The notes beneath the pieces were generated by a model. It did no database searches. It was given only the letters and a program-made list of their open reading frames with translations, and was not told where the DNA came from. A program made the position numbers and the translations under genes. From Ornithodoros turicata (Eukaryota > Arthropoda > Arachnida > Ixodida > Argasidae): 64,000 nucleotides of DNA. The stretch spans positions 67,893,687-67,957,686 of the forward strand of contig NC_088206.1 of the NCBI RefSeq assembly GCF_037126465.1, read 5' to 3'. Position 1 is the stretch's first letter. Each line of letters starts with the position of its first letter. This document shows positions 12,043-25,039 of the stretch, piece after piece.

Positions 12043-13417
12043 TGTCCTTGTTTGCATGTGGTTTGTTGTAGGGGCCTCGTAGAACAAATCGCAGGAAAGT
12101 GAAAGTAACCTCACTTTCGGAATATTCGTGCGCGTTTCTTTCCTTAATTCTGTATCGCAATCATTTCCCTTGTTGTCAGGAGCCAACCGAACGTCAACGT
12201 TAGCACGCATACATCGCCGAGCTATCCTGGGTCGGATCTATGTCCCTCGCATTAGTTAATTTATATATAATATACTTACAGCGGGAGCGAGTAACATAAA
12301 CCTATCCAGTGAGACGCTGTACCTCAACTTTGAGTATCTAAGTAGCTGCTAAAAACGCACTTGCTTCTGCTACGTGTCTCGAAACAACGCTCTGGGCGCC
12401 CCGTTTTTCTTGCCTCTACCAGCCAGAATATTCCATAAATACATAAGAAAATTTCTGTGTCCTGCAGCATATTCCCTTCCAAGGACACCGGAGCATTTTG
12501 CAAAACATTGCGTAACCATCCGCTCGCACTCTCTATGCAACGGTAAGACGGTATCACGAGACCTCGCGAGATGTTATCGCGCAGGAAACTGGCAGCATGC
12601 GAAAGCCGCACGCGACCAGGAATAGAGTAACGTTACGCATTCGCCTTCCCAATGCGTATGGCCGCAATTAAAGTTGCATTTCTCCAGTCATTACGCGACT
12701 CATTTGCTTGACCTTAAAGATTAGATCTGGGGACCATCCAAGATATTCCCATGTGAAGTAGTTAAGAAGTGGAGATGCGCGTTCATGCGTAGCTATCACT
12801 GGCCTTCCAGTTCTGTCGTAACGTGTCTCGTTATAATAATGCAAGCGAAAGTCGCCGCGTAATAGAAGGTCGGCTGAGAACTGCCGCCACGTCCTGTTAC
12901 TGAATGCGCATAATAATATTTGAGCTTGGGAGTCTTTCTCATTTGCATGAATACAAAGCACTTTCAATGCAAGGACTGACAGTCAAAACTGATATATTTT
13001 ATTTTGCAATACGGACACAAGGAAAATGTTCGGGGAACTCCTCTCGGATTCCTTTGTGCACGCGCTTATTTCGTGCACTCCATCAGCAATGTCAATATAC
13101 CAAGTGTCCAGAAAAACAGCATTAGTTCTGTTGGTGGATATGGTAAAGACAGATCCACAGACTGCCACCCGGATGAAGACAGCTACGAGTAGTTCACTAT
13201 GAAATCTCTCGGCCCTACAGAACTGGTCATTCGATGTCAAAGAAATCGTTCTTGAACCGGGACTGTCTTTTAAATAATACATGCCGCACGAGACACTTGA
13301 TATGTCATAGGGCAACAGCCCTAGTGGATGAACATTGGCTGCTATACGTACAGCGCGAGTTAATGGGTCTTATCCCCTTATGGTAGACAAGATAGGAGGA
13401 ATAACGCCGCCATCTGT
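12043..13417. other. Intergenic between A and B, no gene recognised
   Basis: No family exon and no other coding sequence is supported. A plus-strand TTTATT at about 12996-13001 could serve as a remote poly(A) signal for gene B. Confidence 0.35.
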
Positions 13418-16400
13418 TCAGGCAGATCTGTGAGTCAGCGAATGAATAATGTCAATCATAGGGCCGACGAAGCTCGATGCCTCTTCGGGTGTCAGTGACT
13501 CCGGCGGGACGACTTCGCCAAGTTCTCTGCATGCCCTTGAGCCCTGCGTGTGCTCCCCACAGGCCAGGCCTAACAGTTCTCCGAAGCTTTTGTCCATCAG
13601 GGATGAGTAGTACTTTTCCACTTCTGGCGCGGGACACTCGGACTTGATGACGTCCCCCGTGGCTTGTCTGAAGTTGTAATAAGCGCTGCGAAACAAGAGG
13701 GCTTCCATTATATAGTGTACTTGTATATACGCGCTTTGATATTCATACAGGTGGGTACACCCAGAACGCCTTGTCATTCAACACTAGTCGCTTGGGCTGG
13801 TTCCCCTAAGACCCCAGGAACCTATATCCATGAAGGCAGGCACATGTCTACTCCAGCCTACAAAGTGTGTCTTAGTATAGGGACAAGCCAGAGGGTGCAA
13901 CTATGTAGCGACGCGTAACAGAGCTGCGCTTCCACAGGGATTCCCAACCTGTGCCGAGTTCCCCCTGAGGGGAACCTGGGGAAGTCAAGGGGGCAATGAC
14001 ACCATGTAACATTCGTCACCAATCTGCCCTTGCGCGCACCTTGCGCAGGGCATCTTCCTCGCCGTGAACGACTCGACGGCATGTCATGGACTCATAGGTC
14101 TGCGTGAGTGCGGATATACTCGCGTTTTCCCCCGCAGGACGTGTGGGTCCCCGGACTATAACCGCATCCATGGTCGTGCGTGCAATGGTAAGACCACGAG
14201 AAAAGTGTTTCCTTCGTTAGCAGGAGATGCTGCAATTGTACGCAGTACCTCCCTGCATCGAGTGCGCCTAGTGGATGGTCCTTTTGTATGGCTTGGGCAT
14301 ATTCCCCAAGAGAGGAGGACAACGCTCCAGCCAACGGTAATGGACGATATACCTTTTTTCAACAACTTTCGGAGCGTCTTGTAATAATTTGATGTCCGTT
14401 TCTCTCAATAATTACGCGTGCATTTAGACGTGCCAGTTCACGTTCACAAAAAAGTTCACGTGCGCAGACACTTTCGTGCATTTCTGTGTTTTCCTGCGGT
14501 ATTCTAAGCTGTGCTGCTCGGCTGGACTCCCATGTGCGGTGCTGCCCGACGACGCTCAGTCACTGTATAGCTCGTTTCCGTTACTTAGCTTCCTGTGAGA
14601 TGCTCCTGCTGGTTCAGCCAGCACCATCTTAGCGATCGAGTGTGATGACGCAGGAAACGTGACGATTCCCACAACAGTAGATCGCCCCCCATGGCGACCC
14701 TGACCGCCCCTGGTGATAAAACTCCCCATTCATCATTTCAAAATAAATTTGTTATACTTTCCCGTTACGCCGTGTCAATCTTATTTCCAACTGGCGGTGG
14801 CCAAGTCAAAAGCTACGGTGGTTGACAAGCTTTTTCTCGTTTTTCGTCGAGCAGTTTTTTCTCATGAGACAATTGATGTCCTGTGGCTGGAACACATAGG
14901 AAGGACAAATATACATTCAAGTGCCTAAGAAACTAATGATGAAAGATAGAAGTCACTGAAAAGGTTAGCCAGCTGCCTTACTGCTGTCTAACCTTTTCAG
15001 TGACTTCCATCTTTCATCATCGGTTTTTTCTCGTTCGTGTTTTCAGGCCAAAACGGACCATCGGAAACCACCATTGAGGCTTGAGTGCCCTTTGCTTCCA
15101 TTTTTGAAGCAAACGGACAGCAGAAGCGTGAAAGAGTCTTTAGGTCCATTTCACGACAACGTTTTTTGTCGTTCGTTCTCTTCAAAAATAGGAGCTAAGG
15201 GCAACCGAGCACCAGTGGTAAGTTCCAATGGGTCCGCTTTCCCTCAACACGGACGAGAAAATCGTTCGTGTGAAACAGGCCCAACGCTCAGCAAGGATGT
15301 AAGCAAGTCGCTACGGCAACTGGTGCTCATGAAAAAATGAAACAAATGTCGAGGAAGGATGCTCATGATTTGGGAATCAATATTTGGGGAACATGATAAG
15401 CAGATTCTTTTTATAGAGATTTTAGGTTGGAAACTCGTTGGTTGGACAGACCAGCACTTGCGATGCGCCAGGTCGCGCTGCGTGAAAGGTCCTAACTTTG
15501 TGCAAACTGTAATAGCGCGCAACCGTTTCGTATTGCCAACTGTAGGATGGGACAAGCGTAAGCTTGCCCACATCACGGTTCAAAAATAGTACTGCCCTCG
15601 CCCTAAAAACGAAGACCGTTACTAGAGAAAAGTTGCCACGCCGTGCAAACAATCCATGATATACGGGAAGACCAAACATACGTCAAGCCTGAGGGAGGCA
15701 GGCAGGCGAATCACACTCTGTATTGGCATCAGAGCGGCGAATCACACGCACACTTCGTAGTTTTATCAACTATTCTCGTCATCGACGACGTGGAAGTGTC
15801 CAGCTGACATCGCAGTTTTGTCCTCACGTAATTTCGATGGTGTGTCCTGATGAATGACCACTGCCAACGCCATCTAGGTTGAACGAGGTCTGATCACCAA
15901 TCGATGTCACTTAGTTCTGCCATCCGATCCGCGCTTTCAACGGCTGCAGTCGTGGAAATGAGCCGCTAGGGTCCGTACGGGCGGGCATTCGTACAACCGA
16001 GGGCATTCCATGTTTGAAATCAGCTGCGGCCATCGGGTGGTAGGACACAATAACGCAATATTATCTACGTCCACCTCCATCACCGTTCACGTAGCGAACG
16101 AGGAGCCTTCGAGCGGGCCTTCTTCACTCTGGAAGGCAATTCCACTGCTTGGTAGCATCTTCGATATACTGCAAGCGTGCACACTGATGCGCTCTGGTGC
16201 GGCAACCCATCTTCCATAAACCGAACCGGTGCGCACCAGATGTATTGCAGACTAACGGAGTGCACCCCCTGGTGCTCCCCCAAGTTGCCCCGAGTTGCCC
16301 CGACGCACACCGAGAAAATCGGCCCGGCGACCAAGTGCAAAGGCAACACCAGCAGACGTTGAAGACGTTATGGCATTCGTATGAAATGACGTGGCCATCG

Positions 16401-19400
16401 CAGAGCGATCACGACGATCCATTCGCGATAATCCACGATAATAAGTGGGGAGGACCAACTTTGCAGCGATCAATATCGCAAAAATGGCACTCACTACTCA
16501 TTACCTGGTTTAGCCGATCGTTAGCCGACGTTCTCTTCCGTCTACAATAGTGTCAGCCATGCTCATATTCGCGTTGTCACCACGTGTTGCTGCGTATAAC
16601 TGGGGCACGCAACACGCTAATGGAAACGTCAGAACCAAAGGTAGAAACTTTTCAACGAAAAAGTTTTCAAGTTCTCCGCGAAGCATCAGGTGCCGTTCGC
16701 TACGAGCGCCGCCGTAGTGCAGAATTATCGTCGATATTGCCCTTGCTCTATAGGTGACACCGATGTGGAGAATTGCACATCCTGCTGGTTACGCGGCAAC
16801 CTTGGTGCGGCTTTATCGAATATGCTATTGGATAACGTCGCACACGCAGGTAGCTCTCCTGCTTCATGACAGCACATAAGCGAGACTTCTTAAGATTACT
16901 GAGAACTCTTTTACACTAATTTCGTACTCAGATCTTTCTCTTTACGAAAGCAACTGCTAAAGGATTGCGCCATGCTCGTAAAAGGGCGTAAAATATATTT
17001 TACGCCAGGCAATAAAATTATCAAGCATGTCATAATTTAATTTTCTTTTTCAGTGCTTTTTTGTCAGCCGACGTCACTGCTTGCTCAGTCACGAGACGGC
17101 CCCTCACGTAACGTCGTCATCGCCTCTAATGTCACAGTGGGCACGAGTTCACGAGGTACAGAGTTTTAAAAGAATGTGAGATTGAGCAACAGTTATTTGC
17201 ACTTCCAGCCCATGTCACCTACGCGAATTCGGGTTGTCATGTCATGTTAGCACTATGTATTGCTACGTCGGCGCCTGCGCTGAGTCACGTGACCTTTGCC
17301 ACCCGAACATGAGCGCCATGGAATCTACTTAATCACGCTATGGGCACCGCGGTCACCCGTCTTCGGGTTCCGTCGTCTGCTGACCCATGTGAGCTTCGAC
17401 GTACGGTTTGCCACCCTCACGATGTGGATCCTAGCTGGCAAATTCCTGCTTCCGGAAACTGCCACGCGAACATGCGAAACCTGGCAAAACTGGCGAGAAC
17501 TGGCGGAATCTGGCAAAAAAAAAAGATAAAAAAATAGAAGAAGTTGCCACGAAATGACCACTCGAATTCGCCACTAGATAACAAGGCCTGCGCAATCTCT
17601 CCATAACGTTACTCACCTGGACCGATACACATATACATTTTCAATTAGGAAGCTGTTCTCTTCTTCGCTCTTTCGGCGACGTCATATCTGTCTATTGCCG
17701 ACAGCGACAGTTGGGTTAGATGCGTGGCGTCTGCGCAGGCCTACCGTTATCTAGGTGGCCTTTTCCCAGCCAGCTCTTTCTCTTGGTGGGATAACAAACG
17801 GCAGGTGACCGTGATCGAATCCCAGCCGCACCTGGGGTATATGTTCTCTGATGTTCTAAGGCACATGACGGCACAATCGCTCACGAAGGCCATCCGCGGT
17901 CATCACTAACCATCATATCATGAAGGATGATGCGATGCTGAGTGATGGGTGGTGGTGGTGGTGGTGATGGTGAAAGGGCTTGCCGTTGTCGGCCTCACGT
18001 AAGTGGGCAACGTCACGACTGACGCCCTGGGGAAATGTGCGTCCTGGGCCGACTTCTAGGGGAACTGTGCCGACATATGTCTGAAAGCGACTGAGGAAAA
18101 CCCAGGAAAAACCCCAGACAGCATGAGTGATGGGCCGCGATATGACGTGATGTTGAGTGATGACCAATGGTGTGATGTGACGCTGAAGTCGAATGATGGG
18201 TTTTGGAGCTGATGCCCATCACGGGTTATGATGTTGATATCTTATGATGGGTTGTCGTGCTGACGTGGTGTGATGGACTGTGAGTAATGCCCACTATGAT
18301 GTGATGTTGAATGAATATCTCGAAAGGTGCCGGCCTATATGCACAGTTCCACGTGAAGTCAACCAATTCATCATTTCTTAAATGTTGTAAAAAAAAATTC
18401 TGCATTTGTGCACCAAACCGCGAACTTTCTTCTGCCGTTCTGAAAACTACTTACCAGCAAGCGTAGTCCACCTTTTGCTTTGGTGGAATAGTCTTGGTAA
18501 TGGTGTGAAGCCTAAGACGAATGTCCGTCACGCGCTCGTGGATTTTAGCTCCTGCTTCGTTTAAGCATCCAATTACCTTCTGGTAGTCTGTAAAGAGGAC
18601 GTCCAAATATAGCGTTTATTGCATTTGATTAGAAAGTTATTTGACAACGCATTGCAGAATGCTGCGGCAAGCAGACAAGGCGACTCTGCTTCCCGGTCAG
18701 CACATGCCCTTGTTTGTCTTCGAGAGATCCTATCTTCTGCTTGCGTGTATAACTAGCTGCCGGCTACACCTTTTCCACTGCAGCTATAGGAGGAGATTGC
18801 ATCAGGTTGAGAGCCGACGATATTTCGAACAGGGACTGATCTTGGGCACCGTCCTCATCATTGGCACGATATTTAAATAATTAACGATGACGTGATAAGG
18901 GTTCATGGGCACTGTGGGTCAACAGTCCGAGTAGAAAAAATCCGTTCCACCGTTTACGAAAAGAGGTGAACGGACTGCGTCCATAACTGTGGCTTCGTTA
19001 GAGAGATCCTAACAAAGCCATTTAAACACCATGGCAACGATGAGGACGGTTCCCAGAAGAAGAACAGACTCTGTGTTCGAAATATCAGCGGCTCTCGTCC
19101 TGAGGCACTTCCTTTCACACTTCCTAACCGGTTCGCTGGATTTTGTAACCTTCTATGCAACAGAACGAGACTTTCAAAAATCCCCGTAGACTCAGTAGCT
19201 GACTACTAAAGTTTCAGCGACAATTATCTTTTGGCTTTGGCTACACTTTGTCTTTTACGCGTGAAAATAATACTGGTCCTTAAACTCCTCGCACTATGCA
19301 GAACACTCACTCACAAACGACTTACTTCGGCATTCCTTTGGGAGACGTCACCATTTGAAAGTTGGCTTCACCTAATACTTTCGCGTATTGCGGGCAAGCC

Positions 19401-22400
19401 CACTTCAAGGAACACCGAGCTTTGCTGAAATCTTCATTTCCTCGCTGTTTAGCGTGATTTTGCTTTGGTACCTCCATGGTTGGTACTAACCAAGTTGATG
19501 ATGTCTTGGGTTAGTTTACTGAAGTTAGGTTAGATTAATTGAGCCATGGCAGCTTCCTTTGCCCCCAGATCCGCTTCGATAATGAAGTCGGGAGGTCGTG
19601 GCAAGCTGCAATAGCCGCACTAATCTAACCTAACTGATCACTAAACAAAGCCTATGATGTCTTAGGTTAGTTTAGTGAAGTTAGGTTAGATTAATAGGGC
19701 CATGGCAGCTTGCTTTGCCCACAAAGTTGCTTCGATAATGAGGTTGGGAGGGAGATTGAAACTGCCACAGCCGCACTGATCTAACCTAAGATATTATTAA
19801 ACAACGTCTATGATGTCAGGTTGAAGGTGGCTTTCCCGCAACATAAATAAATGAATGGAAAAGTTCCGCAAAATTTACAAACATACAATTCCGCAACAGT
19901 AAGCGTTCGTTGAAGTAGGCTTGCCCGCAGTACACTAAAGTATTGGGTGAAGCAAACTTTCAAATGGTGACGTCTACCAAAGGAATGCCCTTAGGGCTCC
20001 AATATTGCGCAAGAGTTCTGCAGGAGCTCTATAAAAGTGACAAGATCCTCAGAATGTATTCTCTTTATGTTCAGATCGCAGAACTTATTACCTTTGTACA
20101 GAGGTGCCCCATCTGTGCAAGATTCTTCGAAGAACTCGTGAGCGTTTCTCAGGCCCACCAGCGACACTACGCGGGGGAATCCGATGAGACAGCGTGCGCA
20201 GAGCTTATCTGAGCACGTCAACTGGTCCAGGAACAACCTGTGGTCAGGAACCAAACGTAACTATGCTTTGCATCGCTTCAATGAAAACCACAAGGAGACC
20301 CACGCGCTCACTTGCATTGCTCTTTGAGTTCTTCTCCTCCGGTTGCTAGATGCGTAGTATTCGCATAAACAACGTAGTCTGTTCCGCAGGCTTCGAGATC
20401 GCTGAGGCTACATCCTTCTAGGTCTTTGAACTGAGCGTCGCTACAGTGCACTGCGAGGAGATTACGGAGATGATAAAGAAGAGAAAAAGGGTACCGTTTG
20501 CATTCATAAGCAGGCACTGCAACGTCACGTCAAATCGCGTTGATATCATATTCGTAGCTTGTGATTGACCCATAGACACAGAAGACGACACGTGCACGGG
20601 ATGACACGAGAGTCCGACTACACCGCACACCACACCACGCCACACCACACTACACCGCACCACACACAGCAAAGATACAAGAATCAAATCTGGGAAGAAG
20701 GTTAAGTTGTGTTCATGAGAACAGCCAGAGAAACGGGAATGGCAACTCGTTTATCCGGGGTTTAACCGGGTACCACGGGAACCGGTGGGGTATGACTGAT
20801 AGTGGCGAATTCAAGCAATGTCCGTGGCATATCTTTTGCATCCTATTACCGGTGTGTGCTACCGATCCACAACTGTTCTATATAGTATTCATATCAAACC
20901 GTCTACAACATAGTAGATATTTATTTATATAGAAAATCTAACCGGTTCTTTTCACCCGCAACGTATTCGCTTCACCTTGTCTGGCGCCGAATCAAGTTGA
21001 GTTCACCACAGTCGACATGTTCAAATTCCAAGGCCACCAGCAAACTCTTAGTTACCAATTTTTGTTCATGTATGTGCTATATGTGCTACTGTGTTCATGT
21101 ATGTGCGTTATGTTGCGTGCTTTATCACGGTGAAGCGTAGATTTCACCTGGATAGACGGCCTTCTCTCAGACTTCTCTGTGCTATGGCAGGAATGTGATA
21201 ACAACGAAACTCATGCGTCATGGGCTATAAGGTAAACACATTCTAAAATCGCGTTCCGTGAAATGTAGCGTTTGAGATAGCTATAATATTCCGAAGGAAA
21301 TTAGCCCTTACATTTATGTATTAACAAAATATACATGGTGAACTTCTGCAAGCTTACGCCGTAATTATCATGGCACGAACCTATTCTGAAGTATGATCCA
21401 AGTATGACAAATTAGTGCTTCTCTTTCTTTCTTTCCCTCTTTCTTTTTAACACACCACCATCACCATCGGGGCTCTTAATATAGTAATCGTGCGTATACT
21501 TCTGACGCATTAAAATCGCCAAAAGAAATATTAGACTAAAATGGCAACCTACTTATTTAAAATCGCGCATTTCAACTTGTCAGATAATAAAGGACTTGAA
21601 GCCATAAAGGGTAATTACAAGGTGTAGAACTGTAATGAAAACATTTCCAAGTCCGTTCACACTACTCGAGCACGAACGCCCGAAAGAAAAAAGCAATTCT
21701 GAAAACAGCACAAACACTGACGAATAGGGAAAGGAAAATAGTGTAATATCGCTTCGAAGAAGTTTGTCTAATATGTGTAGGAAATACAGTATTATAACAA
21801 CGTGCACGTCCTTACGGAACAGAACATATACAATCACGTCAACGCCCCTCCTACAAACACACAGAGTTCCAGGTAACTCGTTACTGTAACTATGTAAGTA
21901 AGTTCCTTTGCTTTTTTTCTTTTTTGTAACATGTAACTTAACTCGGTACTTTTGTGCCATGGTAACTTTCAGGGTAAAGCGTTTCTTTTTCAGGTAACTT
22001 TTCCAAAGTAACTTAAGCTAAGTTCCAAGTTACTTTTAATTCGCTTTTCACTCACGTCCACATGTTTTCTTTCTTGCTGTTCGGTCCTTTCGTGGCATTT
22101 TATGCCATAAAACGTGATATTCAATCAGTGACAGTATTCTATTTAGGAACTAAGAACCGCTGCTACTGAAATGAAGCTGAACCATTGTGCGCCCACAGAA
22201 AGCAAGATGCAAAGCGTTCGAATTTTGTGGACATAAACGAAAACGATATAAGCGTGTAGCATTCCTCCGCAGGCAACTCAAGGTCTAACTGAACTGCTCA
22301 CGCGCCCAGCTCCTGTGCAGTGCTATTTTGTGTACGAAGTAACTTGGAAGTAACCCGTTTTTAAAGTAACTCCCGTAACTGCGAGTTGCATTTCAGGCCG

Positions 22401-22648
22401 AAGAACTTCGTTATTAACTTAGTTACATTTTTCACTTAGCTTTCATTTTTCACTTACCGAGCTCTTTTTGACGGGTAGCTTCTCGATCTATGCACATATG
22501 TATAGACATACACAGAATAGATGATACGCAATTATTGCCCACTCCATCAAGGATTGCCTTCTAAAACCCGAATTGGTAATTATTCTAAAACAAACCACTC
22601 ACCGATAAGCAGAACCGCTATAAATCCAGATAACGTGGGTGCCTTCAT
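13418..22648 (-). CDS. Gene B: secreted cysteine-rich protein of the clustered 5-exon family
   Basis: Exons (minus): 22648-22603, 20450-20312, 20237-20092, 18587-18455, 13685-13418, giving 243 residues with phases 1, 2, 1, 2. The signal peptide is MKAPTLSGFIAVLLI. Exon 2 has HCSDAQFKDLEGC and ACGTDYVVYANTT (sequon). Exon 3 has LTCSDKLCARC, GFPRVVSLVG and FFEESC. Exon 4 has IGCLNEAGAKI and ends VDYACC. Exon 5 has AYYNF, SECPAPEV and FGELLGLACGEHTQGSRAC. It has fourteen mature cysteines, the reference pattern of the A/B/E subfamily. It is the longest gene of the array (9.2 kb) because introns 1, 3 and 4 are swollen by repeats, while intron 2 is only 74 nt. A TATATTAAA lies about 100 nt upstream of the ATG (22746-22754). 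An ATG at 22724 opens a 7-codon upstream frame that may be in the 5' UTR. Closest in sequence to E. Function unknown. Confidence 0.85.
14660..14762 (+). mobile_element. Truncated LINE-type 3' end
   Basis: CCCCTGGTGATAAAACTCC, CATTCATCATTTCAAAATAAA and TTTGTT match the terminal block of the element ending at 12042. It lies in intron 4 of gene B. Confidence 0.5.
14938..15018. repeat. 81-nt hairpin, 31-bp arms
   Basis: The left arm begins GATGAAAGATAGAAGTCACT and the right arm is its inverted copy with one mismatch. The loop is about 19 nt. It lies in intron 4 of gene B. It could be a short foldback repeat or a pre-miRNA-like hairpin; the sequence alone does not decide. Confidence 0.6.
15020..17940. 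other. Intron 4 of gene B, no feature recognised
   Basis: About 2.9 kb with no coding exon, RNA gene or clear repeat that I can name. It contains short direct repeats such as GTTGCCCCGA near 16290. Confidence 0.3.
17941..18123 (-). mobile_element. tRNA-derived SINE, 5'-truncated
   Basis: On the minus strand it reads CTGTCTGGGGTTTTTCCTGG, TTTTCCTCAG and CGACAACGGCAAGCCC, ending in a (CAC)n tail. It matches the body of the complete copy at 63060-63303 but lacks the tRNA-like head. TGATG-rich low-complexity sequence follows to about 18315. Confidence 0.75.
18790..19115. repeat. Dispersed repeat with GATATTTCGAACAG motif, two inverted pieces
   Basis: GCCGACGATATTTCGAACAG at 18810-18830 and CTCTGTGTTCGAAATATCAG near 19068 are the same motif in opposite orientation. 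Related pieces lie at about 24.6, 60.4 and 60.6 kb. The motif resembles ends of Penelope-like elements, which is a guess. Confidence 0.45.
19322..19995. mobile_element. Foldback element with internal tandem unit
   Basis: The outer arms (about 19322-19425 and 19905-19995) are inverted copies: ATTCCTTTGGGAGACGTCAC on the left, GTGACGTCTACCAAAGGAAT on the right. Inside are two tandem copies, about 165 bp each, bounded by TTAGGTTAGATTAAT and CTAATCTAACCTAA. It fills intron 3 of gene B almost up to exon 3 (donor at 20091). Confidence 0.7.
20622..20675. repeat. CACAC-rich simple repeat
   Basis: Degenerate CACCACACC units in intron 1 of gene B. Confidence 0.7.
21850..22440. repeat. GTAACTT-rich transposon-like repeat
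   Basis: Many copies of AAGTTAC or GTAACTT occur near both ends of this block (21870-22040 and 22340-22430), in opposite orientations. A shorter relative lies at about 28440-28560. It looks like a decayed non-autonomous DNA element in intron 1 of gene B. Confidence 0.45.
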
Positions 22649-22759
22649 TACGATAACCTCGACCGTCTTGCACGAAGACACTTGGCAGTACTGCGAACTT
22701 TTACAGGCTCCTATCGCCTTTCATGGGTATCTGCATTCACTTCCCTTTAATATACGCAC

Positions 22760-23500
22760 ATTTAACCTCGGTTGAAGGCACGCGCTACTGTACCAGAAGT
22801 GACGCCGTGTTGTACAGCCAATCAAAATTTAGTTGTCCGTGTCTGATTGGTGAACATCGCACAGAACGAGCTCGAGGTATGTAAGCATACCTCTGGCAAC
22901 TTGCCAGGAATTGATCTTTTCTGTTTCGTTTTTTTTTTTTTTTTTTTGTTTCCTTTGCCGCGCCGTGTTTCCGTATGAGGAGTGATCAATCTCATTAACA
23001 TAGCTTACTGCGCCGATTGCACGTGCATCTGAATTAGAGGTAGCTTGGTTGTGCACCCGATAGGCTGACTGTACTGCTTTTGGCGTGTTGGTGTTTATCA
23101 ACAAATGTCCTTGGGTATCGAAATGCGTTACTATATATTGGCTCAACATTATCTTCCATCGATGTTTAGTGGGGGTTGGGAAAGTATAGGGAGTTATTCG
23201 GTATTTGGTGCTAGCTATTCTTCTTGACTTCGACAAAGATTCGATCAATAATAATGTAAACATTGTCGATTTGTTTATTTCACGCCGTGTGTATACGTTA
23301 TATTTCGTTTGACGGCCAAGCACATGGAAGCTGACTTCCGCGACCTTCCTTTGTAACGTCTCTTCTCGTTGAATGAAGGGAGCCACTGAAACGTAAGCCA
23401 GCTGTAGGACTCGAACGTACATCTGCTGGATTACCGCACGCCTCCTCAGAATGCGTCATCTGAAGGGACAAACCAACCAGTCTGTCACTCATCCCACTAA
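22760..23500. other. Intergenic between B and C, unclassified
   Basis: The minus strand has a 197-codon open frame, but it contains a lysine run from a poly-T tract, shows no family I recognise, and lacks convincing splice context. I do not call it a gene. Confidence 0.35.
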
Positions 23501-24052
23501 AGGCTGAGACACATGTACGACGAAATGTGCGACCCGTCGTGCGACGCGCCGCAGCGCAAAGCATCCTGGGACTGATTCTGGAGAAATAGGTCGTCGCAGC
23601 AGCGCGCTGCGACAAGTCGCAGCGCGACAAAACTGCTCAGATATCTCCGCTCCCGTCGGTGGGTTGTCGTGCGGATGTAGTGACGTCATGAACCAAGCAG
23701 CCAATGATGCTGCCTCTCTGGTAGATGCGATGGATCCGAGAAAAAATGGCGGACAGTGTGTGTTCTGAATGCAAACAGTGGCTGACTTCGTCGTGTTGCG
23801 CCTTGAAAGACACGTGAAATAAGGAATGAATTGTTCTCGTTTACTGTGAGCTCATTTGGTTATGTTAAATAAAGTGTAAGCGAGTGTATCTCTGGCCGCG
23901 CTGTTCTAGCAACACGGCGGTTCAGAGCGACATGTCGTAAGGATGTCGCAGCCCATGTGTCTGTTGATGCAGCACGCGACAACTCGTGACACGAAACTGT
24001 GCGACTCGTCGCACGACGGGTCGTGCATTTTGTCGTACATGTGTTTCGCCCT
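23501..24052. mobile_element. PIF/Harbinger-like non-autonomous element, TAA target duplication
   Basis: The terminal inverted repeats are about 45 bp long: AGGCTGAGACACATGTACGA on the left, and the complement of AGGGCGAAACACATGTACGA on the right. TAA flanks both sides (23498-23500 and 24053-24055), which fits the 3-bp TWA duplication of Harbinger elements. No transposase frame is present in the 552 bp. Confidence 0.75.
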
Positions 24053-24584
24053 TAACACTCTTACATGTTTTCTCACTCATACACACATTCATACGACGGG
24101 GTCGACGCAAGCGGCATCTGTTGAACATGATGGGCCATCGTGTCTCTTCTCGACTTTGTGACGGTTCTTCGATGTTTAATAAATGACGCGATTTATTTCG
24201 CACGGTATAGATTAAGCTCTCATTCAACGTTTAAAAAAATATAACTTTTCCAAACATTGTTCCAGAAAAGTCATGGAACCGGTACATTTGAGGAAGCCTC
24301 TATAGTTGACTTGATCAAGATTTCATGGTCCCCTTAATCAAATTCTGACGAATACTTGATGAAATGTGTTTAATTGACGGGTATAATGAAAAAAAAAGAA
24401 ACTGACTGCCGGCTTGCTCAGTCTTTTTCTCATTCCCCCTTCCTCTTTTTCTGTTCAACACCCGACTGTAAATACAGGAAATGCATGTGTCGCCAAGATG
24501 AACCGATATTAAACTATAATACACCTTGTCTATGAGCCTATGTCAATTTTTGGGTAGAAATCCAGCGAACCGGTAGAGATGTAG

Positions 24585-24720
24585 GAAAGGAGTTGCCTCA
24601 GGACAGAAGCCGCCGATATTTCGAACAGAGACTGTTCTTCTTCTGGGCGCCCAGAAGAAGAACAGGCTCTGCACGAAATGTCGGCGGCTTCTGTCCTGAG
24701 GCAACTCCCTTCCTACGTCC
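24585..24720. repeat. Near-perfect palindrome with GATATTTCGAACAGAGACTG motif
   Basis: The arms AAGGAGTTGCCTCAGGACAG and CTGTCCTGAGGCAACTCCCT meet at a GGGCGCCC centre. It shares its core with the dispersed repeat at 18.8 and 60.4 kb. Confidence 0.7.
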
Positions 24721-25039
24721 ACTTTCTGTTTTTCTATATCCATCTATCCATCCTTCTTTCCATGAGCCACATTATGTGCGCGTCGTTCAGGTTTCATGTC
24801 CAGTATATGACAGCCTGAACACATTAAACCGACATGAACCGCACAAAGTTCACCGTTTGATCCTTTCATTCGCATTTCGTTGGACGGCGCTTCCTAGAAC
24901 ATCTACTACATTTTCCTACTAATACTTTTGAGTGTTCTTTTTTTTAAAATCTATGTTAGCGCCGCGAGGCAACTGTGGCTATGAGCGGTGTACAGATATG
25001 GATAGATGGAGAGAGGACAGCAGGAAGGAGTGGGGATAG

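Noticed and set aside
19496..19815. Interstitial telomere (TTAGG)n
   Set aside because: GGTTAGGTTAGATT occurs only as borders of two 165-bp units within a foldback element. There is no TTAGG array.
22829..23422. 197-codon open frame on the minus strand
   Set aside because: It crosses a poly-T tract that codes a lysine run, has no recognisable domain or splice logic, and abuts a Harbinger-like element. Most likely chance or transposon remnant.
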